DNA of 6,869 nt, taken from assembly GCA_002371115.1 (NCBI GenBank), contig DFFY01000070.1:1-6869 (forward strand), given 5' to 3'. Each line of letters opens with the position of its first letter. Position 1 is the first letter of the stretch. The notes under the pieces were generated by a model that ran no database searches, was not told where the DNA came from, and saw only the letters and a program-made list of their open reading frames with translations. The translations under genes were made by a program, and so were the position numbers. Source of the stretch: Bacteroidales bacterium UBA3764. GTDB lineage: Bacteria; Bacteroidota; Bacteroidia; Bacteroidales; UBA932. Shown here one piece after another: positions 1 to 6,336 of this stretch.

Positions 1-1696
1 CCAGCAGCTTGCGCTTACGGGTGACATCACCGCCGTAGCACTTGGCAGTCACGTCCTTGCGCACCTGGCGCACCGTTTCGCGGGCAATGATTTTTGCGCC
101 GATGGCCGCCTGCACGGCAATGTCGAACTGCTGGCGCGGGATCAAATCCTTGAGTTTCAGGCAAATCTTGCGGCCAAAGTCGTATGCATGGTCCTCGTGG
201 ATGAGCGTGCTCAGCGCATCCGCCGGGTCTCCGTTCAGGAGAATATCCAGTTTCACCAGCCTTGCCGGGCGGAAGTCCGTCACGTGGTAGTCGAAGGAGG
301 CATATCCCTTGGAGATGGATTTGAGCTTGTCGTAAAAGTCAAACACCACCTCGCTCAGCGGCAGGTCATAATTCAGTTCCACGCGGTCCGTGGTAATGTA
401 ATGCTGGCCTATCAGCGTGCCGCGCTTGTCCATGCACAGTTTCATGATAGGACCGTAGAAGTCGGCCTTGGAGATAATTTGGGCGCGGATATAGGGTTCT
501 TCAATATGGTCGATGACGGAGGGTGCCGGCAGGCCGGACGGGTTGTGCACGTCAATGACCTCCCCCTTGGTGGTGTACACCTTGTACGACACGTTGGGCA
601 CGGTGGTAATCACGTCCATGTTGAACTCGCGGAACAGCCGTTCCTGCACAATTTCCAGGTGCAGCAGGCCCAGGAAGCCGCAACGGAAGCCGAAGCCCAG
701 GGCCAGCGAGCTCTCCGGCTCGTAGGTAAAGGAGGCGTCGTTGAGCTGGAATTTTTCCAGCGTAGCGCGCAGTTCCTCGAACTTGGAAGCATCCACAGGA
801 TACAGACCGGCGAAAACCATGGGCTTTACTTCCTCGAAGCCTGCAATGGCCTGTGCGCAAGGACGTTCCACGTGCGTGATGGTGTCGCCCACCTTTACTT
901 CCACGGCCGCTTTGATGCCGGTGATAATGTAGCCTACATCCCCGGCACGCACCTCTCCGGTGGGGTTCAGCTTGAGTTTCAGGTTGCCTATTTCCTCCGC
1001 CTCGTACTCGTTGCCGGTGGAGAAGAATTTCACCTTGTTCCCCTTGCGGATGGTGCCGTTCACCACTTTAAAGTAGGCGATGATGCCGCGGAAAGGGTTG
1101 AACACCGAGTCAAAGATAAGCGCCTGCAGCGGAGCCTCCGGATCCCCTTTGGGGGCCGGTACTTTGTCCACGATGGCATCCAGCACCTCCTGCACGCCGG
1201 CGCCGGTGCGGGCGCTCACGCGAAGCACGTCCTCCGGCTCGCAGCCCAACAGGTCGCACACCTGGTCCTGCACCAAGTCCGGCTGGGCGCTGTCCATGTC
1301 AATCTTGTTGAGCACGGGAATAATCTCCAGCCCATGGTCAATGGCCTGATACAAGTTGGAAATGGTCTGAGCCTGAATACCTTGTGAAGCATCCACAACC
1401 AGCAGGGCGCCCTCGCAGGAGGCAATGGAACGGGACACCTCGTAGGAGAAGTCCACATGTCCGGGCGTGTCAATCAGGTTGAGCCGATAGGTCTCCCCAC
1501 CCCGCACGTAATCCATCTGGATAGCGTGGCTCTTGATGGTGATGCCCTTCTCCCTCTCCAGGTCCATGTCGTCCAGCACCTGGTTCTCCATCTCACGGTC
1601 GCTCAGCGTACGCGTGAGTTCCAAAAGACGGTCTGCCAGGGTACTTTTCCCATGGTCGATATGGGCGATGATGCAAAAGTTGCGGATATTCTTCAT
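1..1696 (-). CDS. lepA: Elongation factor 4 (LepA), C-terminus cut by window edge
   Basis: This is a ribosome-associated translational GTPase that acts on stalled or mistranslocated ribosomes in the cytoplasm. Reading from the ATG at 1696, 565 complete codons lie in the window and the frame is still open at base 1. LepA proteins are usually about 595-600 residues, so roughly 30 are missing. Visible GTPase motifs are the P-loop AHIDHGKST (residues 11-19), the switch I region around EREKGIT (47-53), DTPGH (76-80) and NKID (130-133). The last residues seen match the LepA-specific C-terminal domain, with TAKCYGGD followed by RKRKLL at about 550-565. This distinguishes it from EF-G, TypA and other relatives. 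The start is fixed because MKNIRNFCIIAHIDHGKST is the normal LepA N-terminus. The gene is divergent from menA, and its own promoter lies immediately upstream. No frameshift or missing motif is seen. Confidence 0.98.
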   Translation of the reverse strand, partial: MKNIRNFCIIAHIDHGKSTLADRLLELTRTLSDREMENQVLDDMDLEREKGITIKSHAIQMDYVRGGETYRLNLIDTPGHVDFSYEVSRSIASCEGALLVVDASQGIQAQTISNLYQAIDHGLEIIPVLNKIDMDSAQPDLVQDQVCDLLGCEPEDVLRVSARTGAGVQEVLDAIVDKVPAPKGDPEAPLQALIFDSVFNPFRGIIAYFKVVNGTIRKGNKVKFFSTGNEYEAEEIGNLKLKLNPTGEVRAGDVGYIITGIKAAVEVKVGDTITHVERPCAQAIAGFEEVKPMVFAGLYPVDASKFEELRATLEKFQLNDASFTYEPESSLALGFGFRCGFLGLLHLEIVQERLFREFNMDVITTVPNVSYKVYTTKGEVIDVHNPSGLPAPSVIDHIEEPYIRAQIISKADFYGPIMKLCMDKRGTLIGQHYITTDRVELNYDLPLSEVVFDFYDKLKSISKGYASFDYHVTDFRPARLVKLDILLNGDPADALSTLIHEDHAYDFGRKICLKLKDLIPRQQFDIAVQAAIGAKIIARETVRQVRKDVTAKCYGGDVTRKRKLL

Positions 1697-1702
1697 AGTC
1701 TG

Positions 1703-1734
1703 CAAAGATAACGCAATTTGCGCAAATCGCCAAG
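1703..1734 (-). promoter_or_regulatory. lepA promoter, Bacteroidota -33/-7 type
   Basis: Read on the minus strand, a perfect TAnnTTTG box (TATCTTTG, 1710-1703) is preceded, 20 nt upstream, by CTTG (1734-1731), a three-of-four match to the TTTG -33 element. The box ends only 6 nt before the lepA ATG. Transcription from it would therefore start within a few bases of the start codon, and no ribosome binding site fits in between. Confidence 0.75.
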
Positions 1735-1775
1735 CGCCATTTTTTCGCACGTTTTTGTGGCACTCGGGCCGATTA

Positions 1776-1824
1776 TTCCCCTTAGTGCCATGAAATCGGG
1801 CCTTTTCATGGCACTTAAGGGGAA
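1776..1824. repeat. Long imperfect palindrome upstream of menA
   Basis: The left arm (1776-1795) and right arm (1804-1824) are complementary over 20 bp apart from one extra T (at 1815 or 1816) in the right arm; the loop is 8 nt (1796-1803). The segment TGGCACT at 1758-1764 can also pair with AGTGCCA inside the left arm (1784-1790), and TCGGGCC occurs twice (1764-1770 and 1796-1802). The 9-mer GCCATGAAA of the left arm (1787-1795) recurs at the menA start (1841-1849), so the right arm can pair with either copy. The right arm covers the place where a -33 element for menA would sit. It could be an operator, an RNA switch or a dispersed palindromic repeat; the sequence alone does not decide. Confidence 0.85.
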
Positions 1825-1830
1825 ATTTGC

Positions 1831-1838
1831 TAATTTTG
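1831..1838 (+). promoter_or_regulatory. Putative menA -7 box (TAATTTTG)
   Basis: TAATTTTG fits the TAnnTTTG consensus and ends 5 nt before the ATG chosen for menA. No TTTG-like -33 element lies 19-21 nt upstream; that position (about 1806-1811) is occupied by the right arm of the palindrome. Either the promoter is weak or activator-dependent, or menA is transcribed from further upstream. Confidence 0.55.
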
Positions 1839-1843
1839 CGGCC

Positions 1844-2752
1844 ATGAAAGTGAAAGCTGCTCTTCAATCGATGCGACTGCGCACCTTGCCGCTATCCACG
1901 GCCGGGGTGCTGCTGGGCATTCTGCTGGCTGTGGCCGACTGGAAGGTGGACCCGTGGACAGCCGTGCTTATCGTCCTTACTACCATTTGTTTACAGATTC
2001 TGTCCAACCTCTCCAACGAGCTGGGGGACGTGCTGCGGGGCACGGACACCGCCGAGCGCCAGGGGCCGCAGTACGGCCTGAACGGCGGCGGACTTACCAT
2101 TGCACAGATGAAGTTGCTTATCGGCACATTTGTAGGGCTTTGCGTGGTGTTTGGGACAGCCATGACCTGGCGGGCTTTTGGCACCCTGCTGGACCTGACG
2201 CCCATCCTGGTACTCATGCTGGGCGCCGCCGCCATTGCCGCCGCCATGAAATATACCCTGGGACCCAATCCGTACGGATATCGGGCCAAGGGGGACATTT
2301 ACGTGTTCATTTTCTTTGGGTTGGTGTCTGTGCTGGGTGCTTACTTTGTGTGTACCAATGGTTTAGGCTTGCATTGGAAGCTCCTGCTGCCGGGCGCGGC
2401 CGTTGGCTTTTTCTCCGTGGGGGTGCTCAATGTGAACAACATCCGCGATATGAAAACGGACGCCGCTACCCGCACCACCGTAGCGCTGAAACTGGGCGGA
2501 CAGCGGGCGCGCATTTACCAGACGGTGCTCATCGCTCTGGGCTGGGCGTGCCTCATTGCCTATTGCCTCCTTTGCTGGCCCTCCTGGTGGCATTGGATGT
2601 GGGTGGTGACTTTGCCACTGTATATCAAGCATTTGCAAATGGTGTGGACGCGCACAGACCGTGCCTTGGACCCTGCCCTGCCGCTTCTGGTCTTGTCCAC
2701 CTTCCTCCTGTGCCTGCTTCTGGGCGTGGGCTTCTGCGTTTACCTGATTTGA
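1844..2752 (+). CDS. menA: 1,4-dihydroxy-2-naphthoate polyprenyltransferase (MenA)
   Basis: MenA is an integral membrane UbiA-family enzyme that prenylates 1,4-dihydroxy-2-naphthoate to demethylmenaquinone, the membrane step of menaquinone synthesis. The 302-residue product is of usual family length and is almost wholly hydrophobic helices. The first aspartate-rich motif is NELGDVLRGTD (58-68), followed by the NGGGLT segment (80-85). The MenA-typical KYTLGPNPYGYRAKGD lies at 136-151 and the second aspartate motif NNIRDMKTD at 198-206. The family N-terminus (LRTLPLS, 12-18) follows closely on the chosen ATG. In-frame ATGs at 1790 and 1808 would add residues unlike the family, encoded by the palindrome, and the frame opens still earlier at 1718, so 1844 is preferred. 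A -7 box ends 5 nt before this start and there is no Shine-Dalgarno sequence. No other men gene is in the window. Other UbiA enzymes are possible but fit less well. Confidence 0.94.
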   Translation: MKVKAALQSMRLRTLPLSTAGVLLGILLAVADWKVDPWTAVLIVLTTICLQILSNLSNELGDVLRGTDTAERQGPQYGLNGGGLTIAQMKLLIGTFVGLCVVFGTAMTWRAFGTLLDLTPILVLMLGAAAIAAAMKYTLGPNPYGYRAKGDIYVFIFFGLVSVLGAYFVCTNGLGLHWKLLLPGAAVGFFSVGVLNVNNIRDMKTDAATRTTVALKLGGQRARIYQTVLIALGWACLIAYCLLCWPSWWHWMWVVTLPLYIKHLQMVWTRTDRALDPALPLLVLSTFLLCLLLGVGFCVYLI

Positions 2753-2821
2753 GTTCCTGGTAGACATGCGCATCCCTTAACGCGTTTTTGCTTGTTTTTG
2801 CGTAAAATCCTGCATGGTAAA

Positions 2822-2865
2822 GCATGTCATTACGCGTTTTGGGGCTTAAACGCGTAATGATATGC
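2822..2865. terminator. Strong hairpin between convergent menA and response-regulator genes
   Basis: A perfect 13-bp inverted repeat (2827-2839 with 2848-2860) is extended by one G-U pair and four more pairs (2822-2825 with 2862-2865). This gives an 18-bp stem closed by an 8-nt loop (UGGGGCUU). It sits between two genes that end facing each other, as expected for a two-way terminator. Neither side carries a clear U-tract, so Rho-independent termination is not certain; a protein-binding site or an mRNA 3'-end stabiliser is an alternative. Confidence 0.55.
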
Positions 2866-2871
2866 ATCAAT

Positions 2872-2903
2872 GGCGCAGGTCGGTGTAGTAATCGGCGCAG
2901 GTC
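2872..2903. repeat. Short direct repeat, 22-nt period
   Basis: GGCGCAGGTC occurs at 2872-2881 and again at 2894-2903, just past the 3' end of the response-regulator gene. Flanking bases are only partly similar. It may be a decayed tandem duplication; no function is evident. Confidence 0.4.
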
Positions 2904-2921
2904 AATGGGGACGGGATGGCG

Positions 2922-3668
2922 CTACTTTTCCAGCCAGGCCAGGAAGTCGTCCACGCGGGCACGGGAAACCGTGAAGTCCGTGGCGGAGAGAATGCCCGGG
3001 CGCAGGGAAATGCGCAGGCGGCCCCCCATGAGGCGCGAAACGCTGTCTATCGCCTGGTCCGAGATAATGCAGCTGCGGGAGATGCGGAAGAACGCCGCCG
3101 GATCCAGCCCTGCTGCAATGGCGTCCAGAGAATCGTCCAATACATAGGAAGAACCGCCCAAGGTGACAATGTATGAATTCTTGTCCTCCGAGTAGAAATA
3201 GGCCACTTCCGTGGTACGGATGGGGACGATGCGGTCGTTCAGGCGGATGAGGAATTTTTCTTTCCGGCTTTCCTTCAACAGTGAACGTACGGTCTCGGAA
3301 GAGGGTTTGGAAACCTCTCCGGCCATTACGCGGCCCATGGCACGGCGCAGTGCCGCAGTCTCGATGGGTTTGAGCAGGTAATCCACGGCGTGCACCTCGA
3401 AGGCCTGCACGGCATATTGGTCGTACGCGGTGGTCATGATGACGGGGGAGGATACCTCCACCTGGTTGAAAATGTCGAAGGACACACCGTCGCTCAGTTC
3501 CACGTCCATGAAGATGACCTCCGGCGCGGGATTGGCCTTGAGCCACTGAACGGCGGCGGTCACCGACCCTACCGCTCCCACCACCTCCGTTTCCGGGAAC
3601 TGGTCCGTAAGCAGTTTGATCATGTGTCCGCGGGCAAGCGGTTCATCTTCGATGATAAGTGTTTTCAT
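2922..3668 (-). CDS. LytR/AlgR-type response regulator (REC + LytTR)
   Basis: This 248-residue protein is a DNA-binding response regulator, the expected partner of the kinase encoded just upstream. The receiver domain covers about residues 1-118: the acidic pocket is E7/D8, the phospho-acceptor is D55 in FMDVELSDG, the switch threonine is T80 and the conserved lysine is K100 in YLLKP. A short linker leads to a LytTR DNA-binding domain (about 137-246), with KNSYIVTL and the FFRISRSCIIS segment typical of that fold. All catalytic receiver residues are present, so it should be phosphorylatable. The start is firm because MKTLIIEDEP is the standard receiver N-terminus. The kinase stop codon is 20 nt upstream. 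A good promoter lies across the end of the kinase gene, so the regulator can be transcribed alone as well as with the kinase. The target genes are unknown; the divergent sugar-transport operon is a reasonable candidate by position only. Confidence 0.95.
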   Translation of the reverse strand: MKTLIIEDEPLARGHMIKLLTDQFPETEVVGAVGSVTAAVQWLKANPAPEVIFMDVELSDGVSFDIFNQVEVSSPVIMTTAYDQYAVQAFEVHAVDYLLKPIETAALRRAMGRVMAGEVSKPSSETVRSLLKESRKEKFLIRLNDRIVPIRTTEVAYFYSEDKNSYIVTLGGSSYVLDDSLDAIAAGLDPAAFFRISRSCIISDQAIDSVSRLMGGRLRISLRPGILSATDFTVSRARVDDFLAWLEK

Positions 3669-3675
3669 AGGAAGG

Positions 3676-3707
3676 CAAAGATAGTCAATTATTTGTATTC
3701 TTCCAAA
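3676..3707 (-). promoter_or_regulatory. Response-regulator promoter, overlapping the kinase 3' end
   Basis: On the minus strand a TTTG -33 element (3707-3704) is followed, after exactly 20 nt, by TATCTTTG (3683-3676). Both elements match the Bacteroidota consensus fully. The -33 element lies in the last codons of the kinase gene. The -7 box ends 7 nt before the regulator ATG, leaving almost no 5' leader. Confidence 0.8.
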
Positions 3708-4840
3708 ATAGGCACCGTTACGGAGAAATACGCATCGCTTTGCATAACCGTAATTTCTTTGTCGGCCAAATCCCTGTACTGGTTGCGGATATATTGCAGG
3801 CCGATTCCCGTGGATGGCCGCGTGGATACCTTGGGAATGAGGTTGTTGCGCATGGTGATGCTCTTCCCGTCGGTGGAGACGGAGATCACCAGCGGCTTTT
3901 CCGGACCGATGGCGTTGTGCTTGATGACGTTCTCCAGCAGCAATTGCAGGGTGCAGGGGATGATGTAGCCGCGGGGGACATCGGCCCCAATCAAATCCTC
4001 CAGCACCAAGCCTTCCGGGAAGCGGATTTGGATGAGTTCCTTGTAGGTACGTGCAAACTGGATTTCTTCCGAAAGCGGCACCAGCTGCCGGGCCTCGTGC
4101 TGCATGAGATAGCGGTAAATGCTGGCCAGCTTATGGATGTACTCGCTGGCCTCCTGCGGCGTGCCGTCCTGGACGATGGAATCCAGTACGTTGAGGCTGT
4201 TGAACAGAAAATGCGGGTCCACCTGGCTCTTGAGCGTCATGTAGCGGAATTCCGCCTGATGCCGGCGTGTGCGCTGGGCGGCGGCCTCCTGCTGCATTTT
4301 GATGGCAAAACGGATCATGAGCGTAATGACCAGCACGGAGATGAGCACCAGGATGCCCACAAGGGCCGATTCCTGAAACAGGTTCCCCTGGTAGGACGTG
4401 CCGATATAGACCCGTAAACCAAAGACGGTGAAAATGGATACAATCAGGCTCCAGCGCTGCTTTTTCCAGGAACGTTTGCGGTCATACGTGGCTGCATCCC
4501 GCAAGGGGAAGGCATGGGCGAACAGGTACAGCGCCCAGCCCAGGATTTCCGTGGCCGCAATGGTGGAAACGATGTTGTCCCAGGAGGGGGGGAGGGAAGC
4601 GAACAGGATTTCCGCGCCCAGGTTGCCCAGCAGGAAGCCCAGCACGTTCACCAGAATGATCGCCATTACCGTGATGTCCACCGTCAGGTTTTCCAGGTAG
4701 CACAGGACAACGGCCATGAGCATGGTAAGAGCCGTGAGGAGGAGGGTGTCCGGAATGCCGGCCCAGGCGCAGACCGCCACCGTAGCCGCGTGCAGGAGCG
4801 CGAAGCCATGGATAAGCGCATGAACATTCCATTTTTTCAT
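3689..4840 (-). CDS. LytS-type sensor histidine kinase (His_kinase family)
   Basis: This 383-residue membrane sensor kinase would phosphorylate the LytTR regulator encoded next to it. About six membrane segments fill the N-terminal half (roughly 8-28, 32-48, 54-74, 89-110, 130-147 and 159-180). The basic loop RKRSWKKQR (121-129) fits a cytoplasmic location. There is no sizeable periplasmic or PAS domain, so the signal is probably sensed in or at the membrane. A short charged helix leads to the His_kinase domain with LKSQVDPHFLFNSLN (203-217), H210 being the phospho-acceptor. The ATP-binding part has LLLENVIKHN (N304) and the glycine motif TGIGLQYIRNQY from about 344. The ATG at 4840 is preferred to in-frame ATGs at 4870 and 4909, because a well-formed promoter lies between 4845 and 4876 and would be inside the gene otherwise. 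A C7 run in the coding strand (4592-4586) encodes prolines 84-85. The stimulus is unknown. Confidence 0.93.
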   Translation of the reverse strand: MKKWNVHALIHGFALLHAATVAVCAWAGIPDTLLLTALTMLMAVVLCYLENLTVDITVMAIILVNVLGFLLGNLGAEILFASLPPSWDNIVSTIAATEILGWALYLFAHAFPLRDAATYDRKRSWKKQRWSLIVSIFTVFGLRVYIGTSYQGNLFQESALVGILVLISVLVITLMIRFAIKMQQEAAAQRTRRHQAEFRYMTLKSQVDPHFLFNSLNVLDSIVQDGTPQEASEYIHKLASIYRYLMQHEARQLVPLSEEIQFARTYKELIQIRFPEGLVLEDLIGADVPRGYIIPCTLQLLLENVIKHNAIGPEKPLVISVSTDGKSITMRNNLIPKVSTRPSTGIGLQYIRNQYRDLADKEITVMQSDAYFSVTVPILEEYK

Positions 4841-4844
4841 AGGG

Positions 4845-4876
4845 CGAAGGTACGCAATTATTCCGTTCATCGCAAA
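4845..4876 (-). promoter_or_regulatory. Sensor-kinase promoter, Bacteroidota -33/-7 type
   Basis: On the minus strand TTTG (4876-4873) is followed after 20 nt by TACCTTCG (4852-4845), one base off TAnnTTTG. The box ends 4 nt before the ATG at 4840. Transcription would start almost at the start codon, which supports that start over the longer in-frame options. Confidence 0.7.
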
Positions 4877-4935
4877 AAAATATCCATTCAACCTGTTTGA
4901 AGCCCGCATATATTAAAGGTTTGCGCGGGAATGCC

Positions 4936-4943
4936 TATTTTTG
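4936..4943 (+). promoter_or_regulatory. Putative -7 box for the MFS-susC operon
   Basis: TATTTTTG matches TAnnTTTG and lies 31 nt before the MFS start codon, the longest spacing of any box in this window. No TTTG element is found 19-21 nt upstream; the nearest (4920-4923) is only 12 nt away. A promoter lacking the -33 element would fit a sugar operon that needs an activator, but that is inference. Confidence 0.5.
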
Positions 4944-4974
4944 CGTTGCCATATTGGCTAAAACTAGTAATCCT

Positions 4975-6315
4975 ATGTCCACAAAACGTGACTTAACCTT
5001 CCGCCAGCTGGTGGATTTGAGCTTCGGCTTTTTTGGCGTGCAGATAGCCTATGCCCTGCAGAGCGCCAACATCAGCCGCATTTTCGCCACGCTGGGGGCG
5101 GACCCGCACCAGCTCAGTTTCTTCTGGATTCTTCCCCCGCTGATGGGCATGCTTGTCCAGCCGCTCATCGGCAAGTATTCAGACAGAACCTGGTGCCGGA
5201 TGGGCCGCCGCAAGCCGTACCTGCTGGTGGGCGCCCTCATTGCCGTATTGGTGATGGTTTTCCTGCCCAACGCCGGCAGCCTGCACTTCAGCACCCGCCT
5301 GTTCCTGGGACTGAACATGGCCATGTGGTTCGGCCTGTTCTCGCTCATTTTCCTGGATACCTCCATCAACATTGCCATGCAGCCCTTCAAGATGATGGTG
5401 GGCGACATGGTGAACGAACGCCAGAAAACGGCCGCCTACAGCATCCAGAGCTTCCTTTGCAACGCCGGTTCGCTGGTAGGCTACCTGTTCCCCATCTTCT
5501 TCACCTGGATAGGCATCGCCAATACCGCCCCCAAGGGCGTGGTACCGGACAGTGTCATCTGGAGCTTCTACAGCGGCGCCGCCATCCTCATCCTGTGCGT
5601 GCTGTACACCTTCCTGCGCGTGAAGGAGATGCCGCCCAAGGAGTACGCGGAGTTCCACGGAATCACCCCCCCCTCGCCGGATAGTCCCCAAAAGGCCGAA
5701 AAGCCTTCCGAGGGCCTGATGAAGCTCCTCGCCAAGGCGCCGGCCACCTTCTGGACGGTGGGCCTGGTGCAGTTCTTCTCGTGGGCCGCCTTCCTGTACA
5801 TGTGGACCTACACCAACGGCGCCATCGCCCATAGCGTATGGCACACTGGTGACGTGGCCTCGGAGGCGTACCAGACCGCCAGCAACTGGGTGGGCGTGGT
5901 CTTCGCCGTGCAGACCGTGGGCTCCCTGGTATGGGCTACCGTACTGCCGCGTTTCAAGAACCTGAAACTGGCCTATGTGGTGAGCCTCCTCATCGGTGCT
6001 GCCGGCTTCGCTTCCATTATCCTCGTTCACAACCAGTACCTGCTGTTTGTGAGCTACTTCCTCATCGGCGCGGCCTGGGCCGCCATGCTGGCCCTGCCGT
6101 TCACCCTCCTCACCAACGCATTGGAGGGCAGCCCCTACATGGGCAGCTACTTGGGCCTGTTCAACTGCACCATCTGCCTGCCGCAGATTGTGGCCGCCGC
6201 AACGGGCGGGCTGGTGTTGTCCCTGGTGGGAGGGAGCCAGCCGGCCATGCTCCTGGTCGCGGGTATTTTCCTGGTGCTGGGAGCCCTGAGCGTGAAATTC
6301 ATCAAAACCAAATAA
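4975..6315 (+). CDS. MFS sugar transporter, SLC45/sucrose-symporter type
   Basis: This 446-residue inner-membrane carrier has the layout of a 12-helix major facilitator. The best marker is the loop between helices 2 and 3, GKYSDRTWCRMGRRKPY (66-82). With the preceding PPLMGMLVQP (54-63) it closely resembles plant sucrose/H+ symporters and bacterial maltose carriers of the same group. A polar, proline-rich cytoplasmic loop (about 230-260) separates the two six-helix halves. The likely substrate is a disaccharide or short oligosaccharide such as maltose or sucrose, taken up with a cation; the exact sugar cannot be read from sequence. The ATG at 4975 is chosen because the frame upstream to 4897 encodes non-family residues and contains the -7 box. 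No Shine-Dalgarno sequence is present. A C8 run (5666-5673) encodes part of the central loop. The susC-like gene follows after 21 nt, suggesting cotranscription and joint glycan uptake. Confidence 0.9.
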   Translation: MSTKRDLTFRQLVDLSFGFFGVQIAYALQSANISRIFATLGADPHQLSFFWILPPLMGMLVQPLIGKYSDRTWCRMGRRKPYLLVGALIAVLVMVFLPNAGSLHFSTRLFLGLNMAMWFGLFSLIFLDTSINIAMQPFKMMVGDMVNERQKTAAYSIQSFLCNAGSLVGYLFPIFFTWIGIANTAPKGVVPDSVIWSFYSGAAILILCVLYTFLRVKEMPPKEYAEFHGITPPSPDSPQKAEKPSEGLMKLLAKAPATFWTVGLVQFFSWAAFLYMWTYTNGAIAHSVWHTGDVASEAYQTASNWVGVVFAVQTVGSLVWATVLPRFKNLKLAYVVSLLIGAAGFASIILVHNQYLLFVSYFLIGAAWAAMLALPFTLLTNALEGSPYMGSYLGLFNCTICLPQIVAAATGGLVLSLVGGSQPAMLLVAGIFLVLGALSVKFIKTK

Positions 6316-6336
6316 CAAACTATTAACTACACACTA

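Noticed and set aside
188..1387. A 399-codon open frame on the plus strand opposite lepA
   Set aside because: It lies wholly antisense to a certain lepA gene, has a biased His/Val/Gln-rich composition and resembles no known family; it is a shadow of GC-rich codon use.
1718..1843. Longer menA starting at 1718, 1790 or 1808
   Set aside because: The added residues are encoded by the palindrome and promoter box and do not resemble MenA N-termini; the ATG at 1844 places the LRTLPLS segment as in the family.
4841..4909. Longer kinase starting at 4909 or 4870
   Set aside because: The extension would contain the kinase's own -33/-7 promoter and put charged residues before the first membrane helix.
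4891..4923. Possible paired LytTR-binding repeats (CTGTTTG and AGGTTTG, 24 nt apart)
   Set aside because: The shared core is only GTTTG and the period differs from the usual about 21-22 nt of LytTR sites; in a region with several TTTG strings this is expected by chance.
4903..4929. Inverted repeat CCCGC/GCGGG upstream of the MFS gene
   Set aside because: Only five pairs with a 17-nt loop; too weak to call.
5179..6318. A 379-codon open frame on the minus strand opposite the MFS gene
   Set aside because: Its composition (Gly, His, Glu and Gln rich) is what results from reading a GC-rich membrane-protein gene backwards; there are no domain motifs or promoter.
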